DNA of 64,000 bases from Desulforhopalus sp. GTDB lineage: Bacteria > Desulfobacterota > Desulfobulbia > Desulfobulbales > Desulfocapsaceae. The stretch spans positions 372,001 to 436,000 of the forward strand of contig JAOTRX010000002.1 of NCBI GenBank assembly GCA_030247675.1. The letters run 5' to 3'. Both the position numbers and the translations under genes were made by a program. The notes beneath the pieces were generated by a model that worked only from the letters and a program-made list of their open reading frames with translations, ran no database searches and was not told where the DNA came from. Positions 47,266-56,725 of this stretch are shown in pieces (position 1 is the stretch's first letter; the number at the start of each line of letters is the position of its first letter).

Positions 47266-47623
47266 TCGGAGAAGTTCCTTGGGCGGTGGTGCAATTGTTT
47301 TTATCTTGGAGCGTGGTTTGGCCTTCCTGCCGGCGGGTTGCCACCTGTTTCTTAATGAGGGAGGAGGTGAGAGAAGACATTAAAACAAAGGTTTTCTTTG
47401 CGCAAGGCGGATCGCCTCCTACGGCTGATAAAATGCCGGGGATTTACCGGGAATAGGGCAGGCAATCAGCGCCAAACCGGAGAGAAAGGGATTGTTTGAA
47501 ATAACTTGACCACATCGGTTATATTCGTTACGGCTCTCATAGACTGTTTATATCCGTACGCTTGTGGATAAGGCCCTTTAAGATAACCATGATATCTATC
47601 TGATATGCTGGCTTGTAAGGCCT
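47266..47623. other. Divergent intergenic region between the efflux operon and the aspartoacylase-like gene
   Basis: No gene is seen. It includes an AT-rich stretch near 47490-47530 (TTGACC at 47506-47511 without a good -10 at ideal spacing) and the small repeat GGCG-GAT-CGCC near 47406. Promoters for both directions are expected but cannot be placed with confidence. Confidence 0.35.
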
Positions 47624-48787
47624 ATGGAAAAGACTGATACCCCAATGGCAACCTGCACTACAAGGGAACATCACCTCCCCGAGGCGGCGATCGGAACAGC
47701 GAGAAAACTGCTGAGTGTCCATTTTGCTCCGCCGAAGGCCACCAGAAAGGCCTATATCCAGGCCGGATTGCATGCCGATGAAGCACCGGGATATCTGGTT
47801 GCGGCGCGGCTGGTGGAATTACTCCACCGGGCGCATGCGGCAGGGGAGATCTGCGAGGAGATCATCGTTGTCCCGGTCGCCAATCCGATAGGCTTAGCCC
47901 AGTGGGGCACCGATACCGTGCAGGGCCGATTTGATGATAGCGACCATGTCAATTTCAACCGGCGCTACTATGATTTGGTTGACAGCATTGTCGAAAGAAT
48001 GCAGGGTCTCCAGCAGGAGGATGGTGCGGCCAATGTCCGGTTGATCAGAAAGCAGCTGAGGGAGATCCTCCGGGAGAAAAAGCCCACAACCGAGGGAGAA
48101 TCCCTGAAACACTTGCTCCTCAGCCTCTCCTGCGATGCCGACATTGTTCTTGATCTGCACTGTGATCATCAGGCAGTGCTGCATGTCTATATGGGCAAGG
48201 CCCTGTGGCCGGAGGGAGCCGACCTGTCCGCCCAGATGGGTGCCATGGCGACCCTGCTGGCCGATGATTCGGGCGATATGCCTTTTGATGAGGCCAACAG
48301 CAAGATATGGTGGGAATTGGCCAAGAAATTTCCCGAGGCGGCGATTCCACCTGCCTGTCTCGCTGCGACCATTGAATTGCGTGGAGTTGCCGACACGGAT
48401 CCTGAACACACCGAACAAGACGCCCGGAACCTCTACTTCTTCTTGCAGCGGCGCGGCTTTATCAGCGGGCATACACCGCCACTGCCGGCACTTTTTGCTG
48501 AAGCAACGCCACTTGCAGGAGTGGACTATTTGACCTCGACGGGCGCAGGCATTCTTTCCTATCTCAAGCAGCCAGGCGATTTGGTGGCTGCCGGTGAGGC
48601 GGTGGCCCTGGTTACGCAACCCATGAAAAATCCCGGTACAGGGGCCAAAGTAGCCATTGCCAGCCGGACATCGGGGGTGTTTTTTGCCCGTTCAGCCGAT
48701 CGTTTCGCACGACCCGGAAAAATCATTGGTAAGGTTGCCGGATCGGCCGTTCTTGAAGGTAAAGGGCCATATCTCTTAACTTTTTAA
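47624..48787 (+). CDS. Succinylglutamate desuccinylase/aspartoacylase-family zinc hydrolase
   Basis: The 387 residues carry the M14-type zinc site: His50 and Glu53 in GLHADEAPGYL and His179 in VLDLHCDHQAV. NFNRRYYD (substrate carboxylate arginines) and the ATIELRG segment with the catalytic glutamate are also present. A C-terminal lipoyl-like beta domain (SYLKQPGDLVAAGEAVALV) is typical of the family. It removes an acyl group from an amino acid-type amide; the precise substrate is unknown. The gene begins ATG 47624 with AAGG close upstream and ends one base before copy E of the dispersed element. Confidence 0.82.
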   Translation: MEKTDTPMATCTTREHHLPEAAIGTARKLLSVHFAPPKATRKAYIQAGLHADEAPGYLVAARLVELLHRAHAAGEICEEIIVVPVANPIGLAQWGTDTVQGRFDDSDHVNFNRRYYDLVDSIVERMQGLQQEDGAANVRLIRKQLREILREKKPTTEGESLKHLLLSLSCDADIVLDLHCDHQAVLHVYMGKALWPEGADLSAQMGAMATLLADDSGDMPFDEANSKIWWELAKKFPEAAIPPACLAATIELRGVADTDPEHTEQDARNLYFFLQRRGFISGHTPPLPALFAEATPLAGVDYLTSTGAGILSYLKQPGDLVAAGEAVALVTQPMKNPGTGAKVAIASRTSGVFFARSADRFARPGKIIGKVAGSAVLEGKGPYLLTF

Positions 48788-48788
48788 A

Positions 48789-48845
48789 TAGCTGAGTTGC
48801 GCAGCTGGTCTGCTTAAACAATACGTATGCCCTTGCGGCATTGTA
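48789..48845 (+). repeat. Dispersed two-hairpin element, copy E
   Basis: It starts 2 bp after the upstream stop codon and ends 9 bp before the YkgJ-type start codon. Hairpin 1 (TTGCGCAG, loop CTGGT, CTGCTTAA) has a wobble pair and a mismatch. Hairpin 2 (ATGCC, loop CTTGC, GGCAT) is perfect because a T-to-C change restores pairing with G. Confidence 0.85.
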
Positions 48846-48854
48846 AGGAATATC

Positions 48855-49235
48855 ATGACAATTACAGCGGTATCGCCTGAGATGGAAAAGAACAGAGCCT
48901 TTTGCAACTTTTGCCCCGGATTCTGCTGCTACCGTTTACCGGGATCGACCCTTTATGTCACCGCAACCGATATCAACCGTATCGCCAGACATTTTCAAAT
49001 TTCCGACGGGGAGGTACGCAAACGATATATAGAGGGGCGTAATACCTTCCAGGTTCGCAATGACGGTTCTTGCATTTTTCTCGCGAGCGGCAAACTGAGC
49101 AAGCGCTGCACCATTCATGAGGCACGACCGGAACAATGTCGTGCCTTCCCTTACGACACCCCCTGTCCATATCTTAAGCGCGAAGATTTGCTGGAAAAAA
49201 TTTATCCAAAGGTGGAAAAAAGTCTGGGTCTGTAG
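48855..49235 (+). CDS. YkgJ-family cysteine-cluster protein (second)
   Basis: The 126 residues hold the family pattern: FCNFCPGFCCYRLPG near 13-27, DGSCIFLASGKLSKRCTIHEARPEQCRAFPYDTPCPYL in the second half. Eight or more cysteines could hold a metal centre. The function is unknown. TAAGGA lies before the ATG, within and after the end of the dispersed element. It differs enough from the copy at 37237 to be a paralogue of long standing. Confidence 0.82.
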   Translation: MTITAVSPEMEKNRAFCNFCPGFCCYRLPGSTLYVTATDINRIARHFQISDGEVRKRYIEGRNTFQVRNDGSCIFLASGKLSKRCTIHEARPEQCRAFPYDTPCPYLKREDLLEKIYPKVEKSLGL

Positions 49236-49285
49236 TTTCGAGCCCCGCACTTTCGATGAGAGAACACGAAAAAGGAGCATAACTG

Positions 49286-51193
49286 ATGTTCGGATCAATT
49301 GCGTCTTCCCATGACGTAACCAACAACCGGCGGGTGTGGCTGGGCAGGGGCTTCGGCTTAATTGTCTGCCTTGTCGCTTGTGCACTGTATGGATATTTTT
49401 ACGTCGGTAAGGCCTATGTCGAAGTGGAGCTCAAGGTCAGCCAAAGAACTGATTTTAAAATCTACTGGGCGGGGGATGGTAAGGCCTATGCCGAGAAAAA
49501 CATGGCGATGGCCGAGGTATTTCCGGAACGGACCACCTATGATTTCTTTCTGACTAATATCGCTTCGGTGGCCCGGCTGCGCATTGACCCGCATGCTTAT
49601 CAGGGCGAGGCCACAATCAAAAAGATTACCATCAGGCAGGAAGGATATGCACCGATTGTCCTGGATTCTCCCGAGCAGTTTTCCAGGCTTGTCCCCCTCC
49701 ATGATGTCGAAGAATTCCGGATTGACGGTGAAGGCCTGTGGATCAAGGCCGGCGGCGAGGACGCAAACTTTGAGATAGCGTTGTCCCCGCAGTACCTCGG
49801 ACTTGATTATGGACGGCTTTTCGTCAGGCTGGCGGGGATTTTCCTCATCATGGCGGCGATTCTTCACTTTGCCGGGCCATTTCTACCAGACCTGCGTTTT
49901 GTGCCGGTCCTGCTCTTTGGCGTTTGGTTGATGATCGGTATCATGGCTGGCATCAGCATGGAAAACGCCCACCCTGATGAATATGTCCATCTTGCGGCCA
50001 CCGCCTACTACAAAGATCATTGGCTGCCACCGGTCCTTGGCGACACGGCAGTCGGCAACACCTACAGCGTCTATGGTATGTCACGCCTCAACAACGGCGA
50101 GATTTATTACCTGTTTGCCGGAAAATTTTACAGCCTGATGAAGATTTTGGAGATATCCGATATCTTTGCCATGCGCCTGTTTAATGTCGGTCTTTTTGGG
50201 CTGATCCTCCTGTATACGGTCGCTAACCGGTATGCCCGCATGGTTGCCCTGCCGTTTCTTGTTTCCCCGCAGATCTGGTATCTGTTCAGCTATTGCTCTT
50301 CTGATGCCTTTGGCCTGTTCTTCGCCTTTGTCGCCGGGTGTCAACTGGTTGACCCGGAGAGTCTGCTGTATCGAAGCCTCAAAAAGGAGAGCTGGACGGT
50401 CAGGGTGTCGGGGATTCTTGGCCTTGGGATGCTTTTCGGAATCGTCTTTTTACTCAAGGCAAATTATCTGCCCTTCGTAAGCTTCGTTTACCTGGTATTG
50501 GCGGTCAAGCTTTTCTGCACCTATGAGTTTTTCGGGGAGGTGAAAACGGCTGTAATAGGGGTTGTGCTCATGAGCTGTGTGGGAATGGCAGTTTTCACCA
50601 CCCGGGTCGGGGCCGACTATTGGGTCAACGGTTATGACAGCACGGCCAAGCTTGCAGAATTGCAGGAGACCTATGCCCACCAAGACTATAAACCGAGTAC
50701 CGAACTGGAGAAAAAGCATTTCTCTCTCCTGATGAAAGACCGGGGCACGACCCTCGAACGGATAATTTTTGAGTACCGCTGGTTTGAACGAACTTTTCAA
50801 AGCAGCTTCGGCACCTTTGGCTACTCAAAAATTTTCGGGACGCAGGCCTATTATGACCTGGTGCGCTGGTCCGGCGCCGTCCTCTTGGTTATTTTTTTTA
50901 CATCCATCCTTTGCCGAGGCGATTGGGCCGGCAGGGGGTTGGCGATGGGGGCAATCTGTCTCTCTGTGGCGCTCATCGGGGTTTCTCTATACCATTCCTG
51001 GACGATGGATTTTCAGCCCCAGGGCCGCTATCTTGTGCCCATTGTGCCGATTTTCGGTATTCTCTATGGGGTGAATTATGATGCGGTCAACCGTTCACTG
51101 CTCGCCCTGGGTCTCACTCCGCTTTTTCTTTTATCAACCTACGCCTTCATTTTTGAAGGCCTGCTGCGGATCCCCCGCATCCCGTATTTTTAA
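49286..51193 (+). CDS. Polytopic membrane protein, GT-C glycosyltransferase-like
   Basis: The 635 residues have one N-terminal membrane helix (about 16-36) and a periplasmic beta-rich domain to about 170. Some 10-11 further helices follow. After the second helix, MENAHPDEYVHLAATAYYKDHWLPP resembles the first-loop acidic motif (DE) of GT-C enzymes and DUF2142-type proteins. This suggests transfer of a sugar from a lipid-linked donor, for example to a surface polymer. No glycan cluster surrounds it, so function is tentative. Confidence 0.7.
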   Translation: MFGSIASSHDVTNNRRVWLGRGFGLIVCLVACALYGYFYVGKAYVEVELKVSQRTDFKIYWAGDGKAYAEKNMAMAEVFPERTTYDFFLTNIASVARLRIDPHAYQGEATIKKITIRQEGYAPIVLDSPEQFSRLVPLHDVEEFRIDGEGLWIKAGGEDANFEIALSPQYLGLDYGRLFVRLAGIFLIMAAILHFAGPFLPDLRFVPVLLFGVWLMIGIMAGISMENAHPDEYVHLAATAYYKDHWLPPVLGDTAVGNTYSVYGMSRLNNGEIYYLFAGKFYSLMKILEISDIFAMRLFNVGLFGLILLYTVANRYARMVALPFLVSPQIWYLFSYCSSDAFGLFFAFVAGCQLVDPESLLYRSLKKESWTVRVSGILGLGMLFGIVFLLKANYLPFVSFVYLVLAVKLFCTYEFFGEVKTAVIGVVLMSCVGMAVFTTRVGADYWVNGYDSTAKLAELQETYAHQDYKPSTELEKKHFSLLMKDRGTTLERIIFEYRWFERTFQSSFGTFGYSKIFGTQAYYDLVRWSGAVLLVIFFTSILCRGDWAGRGLAMGAICLSVALIGVSLYHSWTMDFQPQGRYLVPIVPIFGILYGVNYDAVNRSLLALGLTPLFLLSTYAFIFEGLLRIPRIPYF

Positions 51194-51240
51194 TATAAAC
51201 GGTCACCGCCTGTTTTGGTCTGCTGGGCGGGGTGTCCTCG

Positions 51241-51681
51241 CTACGGTTTGATAAAGGAGGTCTTGGTGGGTCCGGTCCCTGCCTCCTGATACACCACCGG
51301 TCCTTCTTTGGCCCAGATGTAATGCGGGACATCGGCAGGAGCCACGTACACGGCACCTGCCGGCACGGAGACGACCTGGCTTGCGTCGAATTGCTCGCCA
51401 AATCCGACAGAGATTGTTCCGGAAAGCACCGTGGTATTACGTTCATCGGGATGGGTATGGGGAGGAATCTTCCCTCCGGCTGCAAGCTTTACCCGCAGAA
51501 TGTAGTTGCCCGGTACTCCTTCGGCGCCGAGCACCCATGCTCCCTGGAGTGCCGGCAGGTTTGGCGGGCCTCCCCAGCGCAGTGATTCGGGCAGAATCGG
51601 CTCAGGGCAGAGACTCAGGGCGGCGCTTGGGAAGGAAAAGAGCCAGAAAACCAGTAAAACGATAGTGAAAGATTGTACCAT
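51241..51681 (-). CDS. Secreted cupin-domain protein
   Basis: The 146-residue precursor has a signal peptide (MVQSFTIVLLVFWLFSFPSAALS) and a single cupin barrel: motif 1 GGKIPPHTHPDERNTTVLSG with two His and one Glu ligand, motif 2 around PADVPHYIWA. It probably binds a divalent metal in the periplasm; the substrate is unknown. AAGGAGAC precedes the start at about 8 bp. It stands between the GT-C-like gene and an MFS gene. Confidence 0.8.
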   Translation of the reverse strand: MVQSFTIVLLVFWLFSFPSAALSLCPEPILPESLRWGGPPNLPALQGAWVLGAEGVPGNYILRVKLAAGGKIPPHTHPDERNTTVLSGTISVGFGEQFDASQVVSVPAGAVYVAPADVPHYIWAKEGPVVYQEAGTGPTKTSFIKP

Positions 51682-51796
51682 ACGAGCTCTGTCTCCTTAA
51701 TATGGGGCGTTTCTCATCAGCCGCATTACGTGCCAATGATTGTCAATTCTGGGGAAATTATCCAGCTATATTGGAATGTTAATTATAAGAAGTGGC

Positions 51797-53092
51797 TTAT
51801 CGGTTTACCAGTTGAGAAGGAAAACTGAGAGTCAAGACGGCCCCAACGGCAAGAAAGCCGGCAAGCACATACATGCCGGCATCGGTGCTGTTGGTGGCAT
51901 CTTTTATTAAACCAATCATATAAGGACTGATAAAGCCTGAGAGATTTCCACATGAATTGATGAGCGCTATCCCGGCAGCTGCAGCCGCGCCGCGCAGATA
52001 GGCAGTTGGCAGACTCCAGAACAAGGGGAATGTCGTCACGATACCAAATGAGGCCAGGCTCAGGGCGGCCATGGCGAGCCAGGTATTCCCGGAAAAGACA
52101 ACGCTGCAGATCAGTCCGGCGGCACCGAAGATTGCCGGCATGGCAACATGCCAGCGTCTTTCCCTGTGTCTGTCGGAACTGCTGCTTACCAAGACCATAC
52201 CGATTATGGCGACTATTGAGGGAATCGCCGAGAGCAGTCCGATAGAAAACATCCCGGCCACTCCCATCGCCTTTATTATGGTCGGCAGCCAAAACCCCAC
52301 GCCGTACAGGCCCATGACATAGCAGAAGTAGATGAGCGCACAACGCCAAATCCGCGAATCGAAGAGCAGTTGCCTGAAGGTGTAGTCCTCTTTGTCTTCG
52401 TTATCCGCCTGGATTCTCCTTCGGAGGATGGTTTTTTCGGCATCTGAAAGCCAACTTGCCGTTTCTATTCCGTCTTTCAGGTATGTTAAAACCAATATGC
52501 CCATCAACACCGCCGGAAGGGCCTCAATGAGCAGCAACCATTGCCACCCAGCGTAGCCCCTGATTCCTGCCATATTCTGCAGTATCCAGCCGGATAATGG
52601 ACCACCGATGACCCCTGACACCGGCACCGCGATCATAAACAGGGTAGTTATCTTTCCCCGCCTTTCCGAGGGGAACCAGTAGGTGAGGTAGAGGATGATG
52701 CCGGGGAAGAACCCGGCCTCGGCCACACCGAGTAAAAAACGCATGGCATAAAATGACCACTCGCTTGTCACAAACATGGTCAGGCCGGAAACCACCCCCC
52801 AACAGATCATAATCCGGGCGATCCAGATTCGCGCCCCAACTTTATACAAAATGATATTGCTCGGTATTTCGAACAATATGTAGCCAAGAAAGAATACCCC
52901 CGCGCCAAAACCGTAGGCCGTTTCGCTGAATTGCAGATCAGAGAGCATCTGCAGCTTTGCAAAGCCGATATTTACCCGGTCAAGATAGGCAACGATGTAG
53001 CATATGAACAGAAAGGGGATAAGGTGCCAGGTGATCTTTGCATAGGCAGCTTTTTCGATGGCCGATTCTTTTGGTTGTATTTCATCACCCAT
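51797..53092 (-). CDS. MFS transporter, anion:cation symporter (ACS) type
   Basis: The 431 residues form 12 helices. The family loops are visible: YLDRVNIGFAKLQM after helix 1, FEIPSNIILYKVGARIWIARIMICWG (ACS signature), and GVAEAGFFPGIILYLTYWFPSERRGK. Members carry organic acid anions such as tartrate, glucarate, phthalate or 4-hydroxyphenylacetate with protons. It is separated from the chemoreceptor upstream by a strong inverted repeat, so separate regulation is likely. Confidence 0.86.
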   Translation of the reverse strand: MGDEIQPKESAIEKAAYAKITWHLIPFLFICYIVAYLDRVNIGFAKLQMLSDLQFSETAYGFGAGVFFLGYILFEIPSNIILYKVGARIWIARIMICWGVVSGLTMFVTSEWSFYAMRFLLGVAEAGFFPGIILYLTYWFPSERRGKITTLFMIAVPVSGVIGGPLSGWILQNMAGIRGYAGWQWLLLIEALPAVLMGILVLTYLKDGIETASWLSDAEKTILRRRIQADNEDKEDYTFRQLLFDSRIWRCALIYFCYVMGLYGVGFWLPTIIKAMGVAGMFSIGLLSAIPSIVAIIGMVLVSSSSDRHRERRWHVAMPAIFGAAGLICSVVFSGNTWLAMAALSLASFGIVTTFPLFWSLPTAYLRGAAAAAGIALINSCGNLSGFISPYMIGLIKDATNSTDAGMYVLAGFLAVGAVLTLSFPSQLVNR

Positions 53093-53126
53093 AAATGGAC
53101 CTTAAAGAACACATTAACCACGCTAA

Positions 53127-53160
53127 CCGTACCGCCGGGAGGGATCCACCGGCGGTACGG
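53127..53160. terminator. Perfect 12-bp inverted repeat between MCP and MFS genes
   Basis: Arms CCGTACCGCCGG and CCGGCGGTACGG with a 10-nt loop begin 7 bp after the chemoreceptor stop. No T-run follows on the minus strand (TTAGCGTGGTTAATG), so it may act as a weak terminator or as a processed 3' end. Confidence 0.5.
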
Positions 53161-53167
53161 ACGCTTG

Positions 53168-54889
53168 CTAGATTTTGAAGCTTCCGACCGCCTTTTGTAG
53201 TTCCTGGGCGAGATGGCGCAAATCGCTGCTGCTCGCGTCAACCCTGGTGCTGCTGTTTGACAGGTCTCCGGATGCCGAATTAACCAAGGCGATCTCGGCG
53301 GTAATGGTAGAAGCAACCACCGATATCTGGCTGACGTTTTCGTTTACTTCGCCAAGGCCACCGGCCGCCTGATTGATATTGGAGGCAATCTCTTCCGTGG
53401 CCTTCGACTGTTCGCCCACCGCCGTGGTAATGGTTGCGACGATGGCATTGACGTTATTGATAACGGTGGTGATCTCCTCGATATCCTGCACGGTACCCAT
53501 GGTGGTCTGCTGGACGTCATCTATCTTGGTTTTAATATCCAAGGTCGCGGTGGCAGTCTGCTTTGCCAGCTCTTTTATCTCATTGGCAACAACGGCAAAT
53601 CCCTTGCCGGCCTCTCCCGCCCTTGCCGCCTCAATGGTTGCATTCAGGGCGAGAAGATTGGTTTGCTCGGAAATTTCCGTGATTGTTTCCGTTACCTTGC
53701 TGATGGCGTCGGCGGAGGCACCAAGTCGTGCCATCCGTTCCGAGGTCGCCACCGCCTGTTTTACGGCCTTTCCGGAGATTTCATTGGCCTGCGCCGAGTT
53801 CCTGGCAATTTCGTTGATCGTTGCGGTCATTTCCTCAGCGGCACTGGCAACCATGCCGGTGTTGGTCGTCGATTCTTCCATGGCAGCAGCAACATTATTG
53901 AGATTGGCGCTCATCTCTTCGGCCGCCGTTGCCACAGTATTGGAACGTTCCGATGTGGTTTGGGCGTTTTTAGCGAGATTTGAAGCGATTTCCGCCAAAT
54001 TTCCGGCTTCATTGCCAAGGGAAGAGGTGTTTTGCGCAATGGTCTTCATAACGTCCTGCAGCTTATCCAGGAAGGTATTGAACCACGTAGCCAATTCGGC
54101 AATCTCATCCTTTGAGTTGATTGCTATTCGCTTGGTCAGGTCGCCTTCACCCTCGGCAATATCCCGGAATTTACCGATCATTATTTTTAAAGCTCCGACC
54201 AAACCAAAGACAATCATAAGGCAAAGACTTATAATTCCAGCAAAAATTGCCCCGGCGATAATCAGCATGGTGGTAAGATTGGCGGCGACCCCGGCGTTGA
54301 TATCCTTTTCCATCGAGGCCTTATAGGCGGAGATATTATCCAGATAGACACCGGTGCCGATCCACATATCCGTCCCTGGAATCATTTCCGCATAACTGAG
54401 CTTGGGAGTGTCCTCTGATCCTGGTTTTGGCCAGATATATTCGACAAACCCGCCACCGGCCTTGGCCTTGGTCTGCAGATCGCGTACGAGATACACGCCA
54501 TTTTTATCCTTCATTTCCCCCAGGTCTTTTCCTTGCGATTCCTTCTTCGGCGGCAGGGCAACATTGGTAGTACCCTGATATACAAAATAATAGCCGGATT
54601 TATCCTCTTCAAAACGGATATCGTCCACCAGGGTACGGATGATCTCGATCTTTTTTTCCGGGCTGTCGACCTTTTCGATGGCGTGACCGATCGCCAGGGC
54701 AAGAGAATGGCTGGCGACCTGGAGCTTCGCCTTCTGATCGGCCAGCATGATTTCGCCGGTTTTATTAAGGCCTAAGGCCTTTACCCGATTGCCACTCTGC
54801 ACTGCAAAGAACACCATGACCAAGAACAGAGTAAAAATAGCGAGAATTATTAAGTACATCCTTCCTTTTACGGAAAATCGTTTGAGCAT
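53168..54889 (-). CDS. Methyl-accepting chemotaxis protein with Cache sensor
   Basis: The 573 residues comprise a membrane helix (10-30), an extracytoplasmic single-Cache domain (about 35-190: [20 protein letters not shown] and [18 protein letters not shown]), a second helix (about 205-235) and a HAMP segment. The signalling coiled coil has its hairpin tip [21 protein letters not shown] and [13 protein letters not shown]. It senses small molecules, possibly organic acids given the neighbouring ACS transporter. AAAGGAGATGC precedes the ATG. No che genes are nearby. Confidence 0.92.
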   Translation of the reverse strand: MLKRFSVKGRMYLIILAIFTLFLVMVFFAVQSGNRVKALGLNKTGEIMLADQKAKLQVASHSLALAIGHAIEKVDSPEKKIEIIRTLVDDIRFEEDKSGYYFVYQGTTNVALPPKKESQGKDLGEMKDKNGVYLVRDLQTKAKAGGGFVEYIWPKPGSEDTPKLSYAEMIPGTDMWIGTGVYLDNISAYKASMEKDINAGVAANLTTMLIIAGAIFAGIISLCLMIVFGLVGALKIMIGKFRDIAEGEGDLTKRIAINSKDEIAELATWFNTFLDKLQDVMKTIAQNTSSLGNEAGNLAEIASNLAKNAQTTSERSNTVATAAEEMSANLNNVAAAMEESTTNTGMVASAAEEMTATINEIARNSAQANEISGKAVKQAVATSERMARLGASADAISKVTETITEISEQTNLLALNATIEAARAGEAGKGFAVVANEIKELAKQTATATLDIKTKIDDVQQTTMGTVQDIEEITTVINNVNAIVATITTAVGEQSKATEEIASNINQAAGGLGEVNENVSQISVVASTITAEIALVNSASGDLSNSSTRVDASSSDLRHLAQELQKAVGSFKI

Positions 54890-55246
54890 ATTGCATCTCC
54901 TTTTATATGACTTTTACTTTGTTGTCCTGAGTGGTTCGCCGGAAACCGTAGGCATTTTAAGGCCATGCCTTCAATTGCAACGAAAAGAGATAGATGTCGA
55001 AGTATATGCTCTGAGAGCCGTGATGTACAAGCTTCGGCATGATTTTTTTTACCCTAGGCCCGCTCTGTGCCAGCCTGCTTTTTCCAAGGGAGGTTTGCGT
55101 ATAAAGGGTTGAAGCGGTATAGTCGCCGTGACGATTGGTTTTAAAAACGCTCTGTATAATGGCAGGCGATGTGATGGCCAAGGTTCGGGGCATGGGAGAA
55201 GTGTTGGATAAAAATACTGTCTTTTGCTGAATGATCCATTAATGTC
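54890..55246. other. 357-bp divergent intergenic region, no gene seen
   Basis: It separates the chemoreceptor from the histidine kinase gene. I see no convincing coding frame, RNA gene or repeated motif. Promoters for both directions must lie here, but no hexamer pair stands out. Confidence 0.3.
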
Positions 55247-56725
55247 ATGAATCTATTTTCAAAGATATTTTCCTCTTTGTTGGTTGGCATTGTTGGATTG
55301 CTGCTGATTGTCGGGAATTTGCACTACGAGATGCAGATCAGGCAGTTTGAAGCGGATTTAGTGGCCAGCACTCAGGCGGTTGGTAAAAGCTTGGCGGGAG
55401 CCATAGGCAGGGCATGGATGGATGGTGGCGCGGAAATGGCCAGCCTGCAGATTGCCGCCGCTGATGAGGCCCTCCCGGAGATAGCCATCCGTTGGGTATG
55501 GTTGGGTGAAGTGAAACAACGGTTTGGCCCGCGACAACCGGAAATAGCTGACCTCGATGACCAGAATGGTGGTCGGCCGATCACCTTTATCACCTTCGAT
55601 GAAAATCGGAAAAGGCTGCGGTACACCTTTGTTCCTGTCGCTATCCCAGGAGAAGAGAGGCGCGGGATGCTGGAACTTACCCAATCCCTTGAAGCCCTTA
55701 CCGCCTTCACCCACAAAACCCTGCTGACAATTCTCGCCATTTCGGCCGTACTCCTCCTCTTTAGCGGAACTGTGACCTATTTTCTTATCTATCGGAAAAT
55801 AAGAAGACCTCTCGAAAAACTGTCCAGCAAGGCGCTGGAGATCGGCAAGGGCAATCTTACCGCCGATCTGGAGATACAGGGTGACGATGAACTTGTGCAA
55901 CTTGCTGGAATAGTAAATGATATGTGTACAAGGCTGTTTATCGCCCAGAAGAAAATCCATTTCGAAAACCTTGCCCGTTTAAAGACCCTTGAACAACTTC
56001 GGCACACCGAGAAACTCTCAACCGTAGGGCAGATTGCCGCCGGTATAGCCCATGAGATAGGTACCCCCTTGAATGTTGTCGATGGGCGGGCAAAGATGAT
56101 TATCTCCGAACCGCTCGAGCACGAGGAGATAGTCAATTGTGCAAAAATCATCAAGACCCAAGCCGAGCGGATGACCCTGATTATTCGCCAGCTCCTTGAT
56201 TTCTCAAGAAAGAAGAAGATTGTCAGCAAGTCCCATGAAAACCTGGTAACCCTGCTCAAGCAGGTTTTTCATCTTCTCACTCCCCTGGCCGGCAAGCAGG
56301 GTGTCGAGTTGCTTCTCAGAGTTGCACCCGAAGCGAAAGTGCGCTGTTTTGTCGACAGTCAGCAGATTCAACAGGTTTTTATGAATATCATCATGAATGC
56401 CATTCAGGCGACACCGGATAAAGGGGTAGTGCAGGTAGAGCTTAGCAATATCTTTTTGAAATCGATGCTCCATACCGATAATCAGGTCAAAGAGTTTCTC
56501 CGTGTCGACATCCGCGACGAAGGGGCGGGGATACCCGTTGCGAACCTCATGGAGATATTCACCCCATTTTTTACCACGAAGAGTGTTGGTTTGGGCACGG
56601 GACTGGGGCTGTCAATTGCCCGAGAACTGCTGGAGGAACACGGCGGTTGGATCGAGGTGCGGAATCGACCGGTAAAAGGTGCCGAGTTTACACTCTATTT
56701 TAAATTGGAGGAGACCGGGGTATGA
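55247..56725 (+). CDS. Membrane sensor histidine kinase (NtrB-type)
   Basis: The 492 residues have two membrane helices (about 8-28 and 158-182) that enclose a periplasmic sensor region. HAMP (about 183-235) follows, then HisKA with GIAHEIGTPLNVV (His269 phosphorylated) and HATPase motifs FMNIIMNAIQAT (N box), VDIRDEGAGIP (G1) and KSVGLGTGLGLSIARELLEEHGG (G2). It passes phosphate to the sigma54 activator that overlaps its end by 4 bp. The ligand is unknown. Confidence 0.9.
   Translation: MNLFSKIFSSLLVGIVGLLLIVGNLHYEMQIRQFEADLVASTQAVGKSLAGAIGRAWMDGGAEMASLQIAAADEALPEIAIRWVWLGEVKQRFGPRQPEIADLDDQNGGRPITFITFDENRKRLRYTFVPVAIPGEERRGMLELTQSLEALTAFTHKTLLTILAISAVLLLFSGTVTYFLIYRKIRRPLEKLSSKALEIGKGNLTADLEIQGDDELVQLAGIVNDMCTRLFIAQKKIHFENLARLKTLEQLRHTEKLSTVGQIAAGIAHEIGTPLNVVDGRAKMIISEPLEHEEIVNCAKIIKTQAERMTLIIRQLLDFSRKKKIVSKSHENLVTLLKQVFHLLTPLAGKQGVELLLRVAPEAKVRCFVDSQQIQQVFMNIIMNAIQATPDKGVVQVELSNIFLKSMLHTDNQVKEFLRVDIRDEGAGIPVANLMEIFTPFFTTKSVGLGTGLGLSIARELLEEHGGWIEVRNRPVKGAEFTLYFKLEETGV

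Noticed and set aside
47506..47530. Promoter upstream of the aspartoacylase-like gene
   Set aside because: A TTGACC is present, but no -10 lies at a 16-18 bp spacing.
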